This document shows positions 1 through 5,495 of a stretch of DNA of 5,495 bases, piece by piece. Position numbers and translations under genes: made by a program. The notes under the pieces are model-generated. The model did no database searches. It was not told the DNA's origin and was given only the letters and a program-made list of their open reading frames with translations. Source of the DNA: CAYZEZ01 sp964477295 (lineage in GTDB: Bacteria; Bacteroidota; Bacteroidia; Bacteroidales; SM23-62); NCBI GenBank assembly GCA_964477295.1, contig CAYZEZ010000302.1, positions 1-5,495 of the forward strand. The letters are read 5' to 3'. The first letter of the stretch is position 1; every line of letters begins with the position of its first letter.

Positions 1-1583
1 GTTTGTTCCTGAACAAAAAGACTGTCTAAAATTATCCCGTCAGAATATACCTCCAAGTCAGCCCAAATGCTGGTATTGTCACTGACAATCCTATCGATGA
101 CATTATCAATCCTTCCTGCAATTATTAAATTATTGCCTGCAATAACAGTATGTATATTATTTAATTTCAGAAACTTATTATAATCAAGGGATCCCGATAG
201 GTTATTAATTCCAATCTGCTCATTCCTATATTTCAGTTGAATATCCTCCAGGAAAATTGTTCCATTGAAATCCCAGTTTAACAGGTCCTGTTTTTGTATA
301 TTAAATGGAGTCTTTTGCTTGCCCTTAATAACCATCTGGGTTTTAACATTACCGCTGAAATATTCAAAAGGGTCAGATCCAAATAACCGGAGTAAATGTT
401 CCAGTTGGAAATCTGCTTTTAATGAATAAATAAATTCAGGATACTGGAAGTTCAATAGTTTGAAGGAGCCACCGAACCTGGATGTGAGGAATTTGAATGA
501 TACATTGTCCAATGAAAGTTCTGACGTGGATGCGTTGTTAGCAAGGCCATTGGAGTATGTTCCATCCAATCGGATATTATTAAGGTTCAGGCCTTTATCT
601 TTAATATAAAGCTGACCCTCATCCAGCTTAAACTGAATTTCTATGGAAGGGCGTGAAGATATTCCGATGGCACCGGAGATACTGGTACCTATATTAATAT
701 TACCAGATAGTTTTGCTTTGTTTTTTATGTATGATAATTGATCTGGAAGGTGATCCAGCAGAGAGGAGGCATTTAGATTCTTACCATCAATAGATAGAGA
801 CAGGATGGTTTGGGCAGATTTACTTATTCTCCCCTGAACTGTAAATTCAAGATCATCCAGGTTTACATTGCCACCGGACAGATTGTAGGATCCATTTTGA
901 TAGAATAACTTTGCATGGGATTGGATATCTGTATTTTGCAGATAAACAATATTGTCAGCAGAAAATAATTCGATGTGGCCCAGTAATTTTTCTGAAACAT
1001 TATACTCCTCATTTTGAAAATCACCTTTTATATTAAGGCGGTGGATAGTTCCTTGTAACCGGGACTGTTTAGTCAGGTTTATCTGGAGTAAACCAATATC
1101 ATTGATCTTTACATTTTGCAGGTTAAGAATAAATTTTGCATCCTGATCCTGTACCTTTTCCTTCCAGATAATAAAATTGCTCTTACCGGCCAGATCAATG
1201 AAGAGATTAGCATCCCCTTTACTAATATGCACTTCTCTAACCTCATACCTCTGGTGTATCAATCCTTTCAGGCCGAACTGGAAAAAAACATCTTTTAGAA
1301 ACAGGAGGGTATCTGTATTTTGACCCTGAAATTGTTCAGCATTAAATCCTGTAACGGATGGGATATATACATTTTTAAAATGCACCGATGCATCCGGGAA
1401 TTTCCGGAACAGGGTCAGGTCAATTTCATCAACTGATACCGGCGATTCTATATGTTTATTCAACTCTTGGATGGCATACCTGCAAATCTCCTCTTCATAT
1501 AATTTAGATACAACGACTCCTGCGATTATTAATAATCCGAGAATGAGAAGCAGTATAAGCGATATGTTCCTGATTGTTTTCAA
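1..1583 (-). CDS. AsmA-like envelope biogenesis protein, 3'-truncated by window edge
   Basis: About 527 codons are open from 1583 to the left edge, so the C-terminus is missing. Residues 7-26 form one hydrophobic segment (ISLILLLILGLLIIAGVVV), an inner-membrane anchor or uncleaved signal. It is followed by the typical AsmA start: a short amphipathic stretch (YAIQELNKHIESPVSVDEI), then LTLFRKFPDASVHFKNVYI near residues 56-74. The rest alternates beta-strands and short turns with many N, D, L and I residues, as in the long beta-rich groove of AsmA/TamB-like proteins. Bacteroidota members are often 800-1000 residues, so much of the C-terminal AsmA domain should lie outside. Family members are thought to take part in outer-membrane lipid or protein assembly; the role here is inferred. 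The reading frame has no ATG between the stop at 1598-1596 and the membrane segment, so TTG at 1583 is taken as start; CTG at 1592 is an alternative. It begins 40 bp after pepE and is probably co-transcribed with it. Confidence 0.85.
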   Translation of the reverse strand, partial: MKTIRNISLILLLILGLLIIAGVVVSKLYEEEICRYAIQELNKHIESPVSVDEIDLTLFRKFPDASVHFKNVYIPSVTGFNAEQFQGQNTDTLLFLKDVFFQFGLKGLIHQRYEVREVHISKGDANLFIDLAGKSNFIIWKEKVQDQDAKFILNLQNVKINDIGLLQINLTKQSRLQGTIHRLNIKGDFQNEEYNVSEKLLGHIELFSADNIVYLQNTDIQSHAKLFYQNGSYNLSGGNVNLDDLEFTVQGRISKSAQTILSLSIDGKNLNASSLLDHLPDQLSYIKNKAKLSGNINIGTSISGAIGISSRPSIEIQFKLDEGQLYIKDKGLNLNNIRLDGTYSNGLANNASTSELSLDNVSFKFLTSRFGGSFKLLNFQYPEFIYSLKADFQLEHLLRLFGSDPFEYFSGNVKTQMVIKGKQKTPFNIQKQDLLNWDFNGTIFLEDIQLKYRNEQIGINNLSGSLDYNKFLKLNNIHTVIAGNNLIIAGRIDNVIDRIVSDNTSIWADLEVYSDGIILDSLFVQEQ

Positions 1584-1623
1584 ACTAATCAGAAGTTAAT
1601 TTCCTGTTTCTAAAACGTATGAC

Positions 1624-2328
1624 CTATAGCAAAAAGTCTAATTGGTCTCCAGGTTTGTATTCCCGGGGGGTATTTCCATACCTGAAAATCCTGAGTTCTC
1701 TGTTGCCCAACAGATTAATCTCTTTGTTTTCAATTCTGAACAAAGTGCCTTCACGTAATCCAGCAACGGTAATATTTCGGTTTGTCTCCAGAAATTCTTC
1801 AATACGCATTTCCCGTGTTTCACCGGCATGTCCCTGCGGATTTGCATCAAGATAATGTGGATTGATCTGGAACGGAACCAGATTTAAGGCCTTAAATGAC
1901 CGGGGTTGAACGATAGGCATATCATTTGTTGTGCAGATGGTAGGACACACCATATTAGCTCCGGCACTCCAGCCAATATACGGTTTTCCTCCAAGCACAG
2001 CTTCCCTGATTGGGTCGATTAAATTATTATCGTACAGGAGCTTTATCAGTTGAAAAGTATTCCCGCCACCTGTTACAATCACATCTGTTTTTCGAATTGC
2101 CTCCGTGGGATCGGAGAAATGATGGATCGACTGAAGATCATGTCCGATCTCTTCGAATTTCTTTTTGACTCTCTCTTCGTAGGTATCAAAACTAATTGTC
2201 ACTCCTGCATATGGAATAAACATACAATTTAGTCTTTCCTCTCCAAGAAACTGCTTTATATGGGCAGTTGGATGTTGTAAGTAATCTTCTCCGGCATTTG
2301 TGGAATTACTAATAAGTAATAATCTCAT
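1624..2328 (-). CDS. pepE: Dipeptidase E (alpha-aspartyl dipeptidase, peptidase family S51)
   Basis: The 234-residue protein is very close in length and layout to Salmonella PepE (229 residues), a cytoplasmic serine peptidase that hydrolyses dipeptides with N-terminal aspartate (Asp-X, EC 3.4.13.21). The N-terminus MRLLLISNST matches the family start, which supports the ATG at 2328. The GGGNTFQL motif lies at 87-94. The nucleophile elbow GWSAGAN gives Ser121, TTNDMPIV gives Asp136, and INPHY gives His158; these correspond to Ser120, Asp135 and His157 of the Salmonella enzyme. The conserved GHAGETRE block lies at 166-173. All catalytic residues are present, so the enzyme should be active, probably in peptide turnover and aspartate recovery. 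There is no signal peptide and no clear Shine-Dalgarno site. It follows the E1-like gene after 106 bp and precedes the AsmA-like gene by 40 bp. Cyanophycinase is a relative, but length and motifs fit PepE better. Confidence 0.95.
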   Translation of the reverse strand: MRLLLISNSTNAGEDYLQHPTAHIKQFLGEERLNCMFIPYAGVTISFDTYEERVKKKFEEIGHDLQSIHHFSDPTEAIRKTDVIVTGGGNTFQLIKLLYDNNLIDPIREAVLGGKPYIGWSAGANMVCPTICTTNDMPIVQPRSFKALNLVPFQINPHYLDANPQGHAGETREMRIEEFLETNRNITVAGLREGTLFRIENKEINLLGNRELRIFRYGNTPREYKPGDQLDFLL

Positions 2329-2346
2329 TTCAATGAATTTAAGTTG

Positions 2347-2380
2347 TAAATATAAAATTATAATAAAATTTTACAGCAAT
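2347..2380 (-). promoter_or_regulatory. Possible Bacteroidota-type promoter for pepE
   Basis: In the AT-rich 106-bp gap upstream of pepE, the minus strand reads TATATTTA (2354-2347), matching 7 of 8 positions of the Bacteroidota -7 element TAnnTTTG. ATTG lies 22 bp upstream (2380-2377), close to the TTTG -33 element. The start codon is 18 bp downstream. The region is so AT-rich that chance matches are likely, and read-through from the E1-like gene is an alternative. Confidence 0.3.
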
Positions 2381-2434
2381 TAAAAGGGTGAACAGGAAGA
2401 TAGAAAGGAAATCGCAATTAAATTCAGTATCAGA

Positions 2435-3160
2435 TCACAAGCGGATAACTGAATACTGATTTTTTTTCAGGTCGATAGTAAGAAGTTTACCGGAAAGTAT
2501 TTCACCAAAGCCCAACAGGATCTTCAGGCATTCTGCTACCTGAATACTGCCCATCAGACCTGGCAAAACAGCTATAACACCTGATTTATAGGGTGAGGTT
2601 CTCTCCTTTTTAACATCTTCGTCGGGGTAGATGTCCCTGAAAGAAGGACCACCCTGGCAATTGAATACAGTTATTTCACCATGGTATCCATTCATTGAAC
2701 TGTAGATCCAGGTCTTCCCTCCTTGTCGGCAGGCATCATCGAGGATGTAGTGGAATGAAAAACGATTTGTGGTATCGAGGACAAGGTCATATTTACTGGT
2801 TAGTGGTTGTACATTATTCTCCTTTATTTCCAGGTTCAATATTTCAAAATCAACGTTAGGATTCATCTCTGCCAATCGTTGCCTGGCGATAATCACCTTA
2901 TGCTTGCCAACATCCTTATTCCCGTAAAGCAACTGGCACTGCAGATTCTTTGCTTCAATTTTATCATAGTCTACAATCCCGATTTTTCCTATACCGCTTG
3001 CAACAAGATATAATAAGACCGGAGAACCAATACTTCCGGCACCAATTACCAATACACGGGAAGATTTTAACTTTTCTTGTCCCTCCTGACCAATTTCAGG
3101 AAGAGTTAGGTGTTTCTCATACCTTTTTAATTCCTTTGATGATAGGATCGATGAAGCCAT
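2435..3160 (-). CDS. E1-like ThiF/MoeB/HesA family protein with altered active site
   Basis: This 241-residue protein spans the whole short E1-like fold. Family members adenylate the C-terminal glycine of a small ubiquitin-like sulfur carrier (MoaD, ThiS) for molybdopterin or thiamine synthesis. Recognisable parts in order are RYEKHLTLPEIGQEGQEKL (13-31), the nucleotide loop VIGAGSIGSP (38-47), DYDKIEAKNLQCQLLYG (64-80), DTTNRF (129-134), GEITVFN (161-167), GPSFRDIYPDED (171-182) and the closing block GVIAVLPGLMGSIQVAE (194-210). Asp64, Asn72, Gln76 and Lys88 are kept. The MoeB positions Arg14, Arg73 and Asp130 (numbering recalled) align with Lys16, Cys75 and Thr131, and the GVIAVLPG block is not preceded by the usual catalytic cysteine. 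The zinc-binding CxxC pairs are absent, which is common in short members. No carrier-protein gene is visible nearby. ATG at 3160 gives the normal family N-terminus. Family membership is firm; activity and substrate are unknown. Confidence 0.88.
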   Translation of the reverse strand: MASSILSSKELKRYEKHLTLPEIGQEGQEKLKSSRVLVIGAGSIGSPVLLYLVASGIGKIGIVDYDKIEAKNLQCQLLYGNKDVGKHKVIIARQRLAEMNPNVDFEILNLEIKENNVQPLTSKYDLVLDTTNRFSFHYILDDACRQGGKTWIYSSMNGYHGEITVFNCQGGPSFRDIYPDEDVKKERTSPYKSGVIAVLPGLMGSIQVAECLKILLGFGEILSGKLLTIDLKKNQYSVIRL

Positions 3161-3172
3161 AAAGGAGATTTA

Positions 3173-3204
3173 ATAATATAAAGATAAAAATACCTTTATA
3201 CAAA
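3173..3204 (-). promoter_or_regulatory. Possible Bacteroidota-type promoter for the E1-like gene
   Basis: On the minus strand TTTG (3204-3201) is followed after 20 bp by TATATTAT (3180-3173), a 6 of 8 match to TAnnTTTG, and the start codon lies 12 bp further on. The spacing is right for the -33/-7 promoter of Bacteroidota and its place just after a terminator is sensible, but the -7 match is imperfect. The TTTG overlaps the T-run of that terminator. Confidence 0.3.
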
Positions 3205-3236
3205 AACAGAAAAGAGGCGCATTTAGCTACCTCTTT
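3202..3236 (-). terminator. Intrinsic terminator after the beta-barrel gene
   Basis: Read on the minus strand, AAAGAGG (3236-3230) pairs with CCTCTTT (3217-3211). An inner GC/GC pair closes a TAAAT loop with a small bulge. A T-rich run TCTGTTTTTG follows directly. It lies 86 bp beyond the stop codon of the beta-barrel gene and separates that unit from the E1-like gene. On the plus strand no T-run follows, so it acts in the minus direction. Confidence 0.65.
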
Positions 3237-3246
3237 CCCTGATTCA

Positions 3247-3298
3247 AATGACAGTATGCTGCCGGAATGACAGATTATCAGCATACTAACATTGTCAT
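3247..3298. repeat. Bulged inverted repeat with internal direct repeat
   Basis: The nine-base arms AGTATGCTG (3253-3261) and CAGCATACT (3279-3287) are perfectly complementary. They are extended by ATGAC (3248-3252) pairing with GTCAT (3294-3298) across a six-base bulge, giving a 14-bp stem around a 17-base loop. AATGACAG also occurs as a direct repeat at 3247-3254 and 3266-3273. The element lies between the beta-barrel stop codon and the intrinsic terminator, so the mRNA 3' end would carry it. It may protect the transcript or assist termination, or be an intergenic repeat copy; the sequence does not decide. Confidence 0.6.
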
Positions 3299-3322
3299 CG
3301 TTCGTCGCTCCTTCATATTAGC

Positions 3323-4261
3323 TTATCTGAAACTACAAAGAATAAGACCTACATTAATGGGATAAATTTCAGGGCCACGATTATTTTCGAACAGCGGCAT
3401 CATACCATAATTGGCATACAGTTTAATAAATTTATAACCTGCCCTTACTGTCACAGCATACCTTAGCGGATTCAGGTTAAAGTCATCTTTTACCTTATTC
3501 CTTTCCTTTGATCCTGAATAGTCATACTTAGTTTTGACATTTGAATGCAGCTTAAGTCCACCAATAACTCCAACAGAGAAAAATCCTTTTTTATTTTTTT
3601 TGCCAAACTGGAATTCAAGTAATAATGGCAGGGTCAGGTATGTAGTATTTAATTTTGATTTTGAATAAATTGCTCCATCAGGCGGATAGACAGGACCGAT
3701 ATTCCCTGTCGAATCCTTGCCAATTGCATTGTTGCCATCGAATGAGTAATTATTCCACTCAAATCCTAATCCTGTGGTCCATCCTATACTTTTCGACATA
3801 GGCATACTATATTGGATAAAATTTAGGTTTACGTTCCATGATTTTCCTGTATTTAAGTCAAGGAAAAGATTACTATTGTCAGAACCGACAAACTTAAAAT
3901 CGTTTGTCAGATAATTATTCAGGCCCAGCTCAAAACCGGCCCAGTGGCCTTTAAATTTATCTTTCTTTCTCCAGCCATGCTTTTCAAAATCATCCAGGTC
4001 AATGATCTCAACATTGGTTCCATTATCCGTTTCAATTATGCTGATCCCTTTGTTTCCTAATTTTATCTTAACAGTATCTTCGTTTTCCTTCACATCAACA
4101 ATAACGTTGTCATCAAGAACATTAACATTGGTTCCATTCTTATCATCTGTTACCGTAACGATATTTTTTTTGCCTACTTTAACCTTGGTGGTATCTATCT
4201 CCTGTGTGTAGGCTGAATTAATTAATGTTGCGGCCATTAAAAGGGTAAAAATCTTTCTCAT
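3323..4261 (-). CDS. Exported outer-membrane beta-barrel protein (PorT/OmpA-like)
   Basis: The 312-residue protein starts with a signal peptide (MRKIFTLLMAATLINSAYTQ), probably cleaved near residue 20. Residues 34-90 form three beta-hairpin-like units with DDKNGTNVNV, ENEDTVKIKL and ETDNGTNVEI as recognisable parts. A short basic linker (HGWRKKDKFK) leads to GHWAGFELGLNNYL (106-118), a common opening of Bacteroidota outer-membrane barrels. The rest alternates strands with polar loops (WNVNLNFIQYSM, WTTGLGFEWNNYSF, YLTLPLLLEFQFG, GFFSVGVIGGLKLH, YAVTVRAGYKFIKLYANYGM). It ends in YPINVGLILCSFR, like a final barrel strand, though the last residue is Arg rather than the aromatic often seen. The likely location is the outer membrane. 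The precise function is unknown; general PorT-type barrel membership is inferred from strand pattern, not from a specific motif. It follows the anti-sigma-like gene by 63 bp without a visible terminator between them, so the two are probably one transcript. Confidence 0.85.
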   Translation of the reverse strand: MRKIFTLLMAATLINSAYTQEIDTTKVKVGKKNIVTVTDDKNGTNVNVLDDNVIVDVKENEDTVKIKLGNKGISIIETDNGTNVEIIDLDDFEKHGWRKKDKFKGHWAGFELGLNNYLTNDFKFVGSDNSNLFLDLNTGKSWNVNLNFIQYSMPMSKSIGWTTGLGFEWNNYSFDGNNAIGKDSTGNIGPVYPPDGAIYSKSKLNTTYLTLPLLLEFQFGKKNKKGFFSVGVIGGLKLHSNVKTKYDYSGSKERNKVKDDFNLNPLRYAVTVRAGYKFIKLYANYGMMPLFENNRGPEIYPINVGLILCSFR

Positions 4262-4324
4262 TATTTCTAATATTTTAATTCTGTAATTGATTTCAGTTGT
4301 AGGACGGATGGAAGTGTAGAAAAG

Positions 4325-5365
4325 TTACTGAAGTGACTTTTCATTTCTTACAGGAGCAGAAAATCCAAATACAGAGGTCTCGAATGTTACCCGCTCAACT
4401 TTCCCTGTCTGGTCAGTATCCCGTTCAATGAAAATATCACCATCTGACATATTGCTTAGTCCTTCCAGCCCGTTTATTGCCAGGCTCCAGAAAGTGCTGC
4501 CGGTTTGATTATTGTCATTCCCCCGGCTAATAATTCTTGACAATACCCTATCCCTGGCAAATTCACCGAGTGAGAGAAATTCAGTATTAACAATTTCTTC
4601 CTTCAATTCAGAAGGGAAGACTAAATTTTCAGATTTTATCTGGTTTGGAATTAATTCACTGTTTGATGCAAGAAACGCAAGTGAAAGATCGGGTCGGTAA
4701 TCGGGTTCAATTCTGGGAACTGTCAGGCTGGAAAGTCGGACCATACTGGTTCCTGAAAAATCCCGGGATATTAATGGTGCCTTAATTGGATCAATATGTT
4801 GTAATTGAATGGTTTCTCTCCGGTTGCCTGTTTCTGTCAAAGAAAAGTCCTGGACCTCTTCACCGGCAGGCCTGATAAAAAGAATAAGCAGAATAGCAAC
4901 TGCTGCTGCAGAAGAAATAAGGGTAAATAATCTTATACGTTTCTGTGCTATTGTCAGTCTCTTTAATTTAGATTTTTCAGAAAATATTATATTCTCATCT
5001 GGTTTTAAGTAAGTTTTTGAAAATTCTTCATAATGATATCTGTATGCATCATTATTCTGAATCAATGTTTCCAGTTCCTGTTTTTGTTTTTGATCCAGGT
5101 CCCCTTCATAATAAGCAATGCTCGCTTCCTCAAAGGAATTGTCGAGTAATTTATCCTGTCCTGGCCGTATTAGTTTGAATAATTCACTTTTTCCTGGAAA
5201 TTCAACAGGTTCTGCAGACAGTTTCATATCCTTAATGGCCATTACTTCCTCTTCCAGTTCCGGATTATCCTTCAGGAACGCCAGAAACAGGGATTCCTGC
5301 TCGGCCGACATATTGCCATCGAGGTAATCAAAAACATTCTCTTCAAAATTTTCTCTGCTAAACAT
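4325..5365 (-). CDS. Single-pass membrane protein resembling an anti-sigma factor
   Basis: The 346-residue protein has a cytoplasmic-type N-terminal half, one membrane segment at about 143-165 (IRLFTLISSAAAVAILLILF, preceded by the basic stretch KSKLKRLTIAQKR) and a periplasmic C-terminal half. The N-terminal half holds two related units: FEENVFDYLDGNMSAEQESL at 7-26 and FEEASIAYYEGDLDQKQKQE at 78-97, each followed by a helix and an Asn-containing turn. This pattern (Y-x-(D/E)-G-x-(L/M)-(S/D)) resembles the N-termini of Bacteroidota anti-sigma-like proteins. There is no cysteine in the whole protein, so no HxxxCxxC zinc finger. The C-terminal part WSLAINGLEGLSNMSDGD and VTFETSVFGFSAPV (327-340) resembles the ending of such proteins. 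It would hold an ECF sigma factor at the membrane and relay an envelope signal; that partner is not in the window but could lie just upstream. The start ATG at 5365 has no Shine-Dalgarno site. The role is inferred from layout and weak motifs. Confidence 0.75.
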   Translation of the reverse strand: MFSRENFEENVFDYLDGNMSAEQESLFLAFLKDNPELEEEVMAIKDMKLSAEPVEFPGKSELFKLIRPGQDKLLDNSFEEASIAYYEGDLDQKQKQELETLIQNNDAYRYHYEEFSKTYLKPDENIIFSEKSKLKRLTIAQKRIRLFTLISSAAAVAILLILFIRPAGEEVQDFSLTETGNRRETIQLQHIDPIKAPLISRDFSGTSMVRLSSLTVPRIEPDYRPDLSLAFLASNSELIPNQIKSENLVFPSELKEEIVNTEFLSLGEFARDRVLSRIISRGNDNNQTGSTFWSLAINGLEGLSNMSDGDIFIERDTDQTGKVERVTFETSVFGFSAPVRNEKSLQ

Positions 5366-5495
5366 ATTAATTAATTCAAGTTGCCAGGTACTGGATACAA
5401 GTTGCTAGTTATAACATTATTATTCAATTACTTAGTTGTTTAACAGTTTTAAAATAGGTGTAATGGACTTAATCATAAGTGGCTGTTATTCAGAC
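5366..5495. other. Non-coding upstream region of the anti-sigma-like gene
   Basis: In these 130 bases all three minus-strand frames reach stop codons close to the right edge, so at most a few C-terminal codons of an upstream gene could be present. The stretch is AT-rich and holds the repeat cluster at 5377-5405. No promoter matching TTTG/TAnnTTTG stands out, and no terminator was recognised. Confidence 0.6.
5377..5405. repeat. Direct repeat flanking a small palindrome, possible operator
   Basis: CAAGTTGC occurs at 5377-5384 and 5398-5405, exactly 21 bp apart (two helical turns). Between them, overlapping the first copy by one base, is the interrupted palindrome CCAG-GTA-CTGG (5384-5394). The cluster ends 12 bp upstream of the start codon of the anti-sigma-like gene, so it would lie in its leader or core promoter. 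The elements are short, and chance is not excluded. Confidence 0.35.

Noticed and set aside
1638..1850. Second minus-strand open frame inside pepE
   Set aside because: It lies wholly within pepE in another frame and has no family-like features, while pepE itself is intact and has all catalytic residues.
2424..2459. Inverted repeat TCAGTAT/ATACTGA around the stop codon of the E1-like gene as a terminator
   Set aside because: The stem is only 7 bp, the loop is 22 bases and no T-run follows on the minus strand.
1624..3160. E1-like gene next to PepE as a microcin C-like (MccB) nucleotide-peptide system
   Set aside because: MccB is an E1-like enzyme and microcin C toxins are aspartyl-adenylates, so the pairing is tempting. 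However, there is no short precursor peptide gene, exporter or modification gene, the E1-like protein lacks key ATP-site residues, and PepE is a common housekeeping dipeptidase.
2807..3162. Plus-strand open frames opposite the E1-like gene
   Set aside because: They are antisense to a clearly conserved gene and show no recognisable protein features; likewise the plus-strand frames at 1116, 1619, 2050, 4002, 4512, 4809 and 5118.
3162..3169. AAAGGAG string at 3161-3167 as a ribosome binding site
   Set aside because: It is on the plus strand, while the adjacent gene is read from the minus strand, and no plus-strand gene follows.
5466..5495. C-terminus of an upstream sigma factor gene at the right edge
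   Set aside because: All minus-strand frames stop within the first bases, leaving too few codons to identify any gene.

Overview
The window looks like chromosome from a member of the Bacteroidota (Bacteroidetes). It is AT-rich, all five supported genes are read from the minus strand, and start codons lack clear Shine-Dalgarno sequences. The protein set is also typical of that phylum: a large AsmA-like envelope protein, a signal-peptide OmpA/PorT-type beta-barrel protein, and a membrane-anchored, zinc-free anti-sigma-like protein. Taxonomy below phylum cannot be given from this sequence.

In the direction of transcription (right to left), positions 5495-5366 hold no supportable gene but carry a small repeat cluster. 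Next is a 346-residue single-pass membrane protein resembling an anti-sigma factor (5365-4325). After a 63-bp gap comes a 312-residue exported outer-membrane beta-barrel protein (4261-3323). These two probably form an envelope-stress or surface module whose sigma factor, if present, would lie just beyond the right edge. This unit ends in a 162-bp spacer with a bulged inverted repeat and a good intrinsic terminator (3236-3202).

A second unit follows: an E1-like (ThiF/MoeB/HesA) adenylyltransferase homologue (3160-2435), then, after 106 bp with a possible promoter, dipeptidase E (PepE, 2328-1624). Forty bases later an AsmA-like protein starts with a non-ATG codon (1583) and runs off the left edge. 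The PepE-AsmA spacing suggests co-transcription, although their functions have no obvious link.

Most of the window is ordinary Bacteroidota core/envelope gene content. The best candidate for something unusual is the E1-like protein. It keeps the nucleotide-binding loop but has replaced several residues needed for adenylation in MoeB and has no cysteine at the catalytic thioester position. I see no convincing novel multi-gene system, mobile element, CRISPR array or RNA gene.
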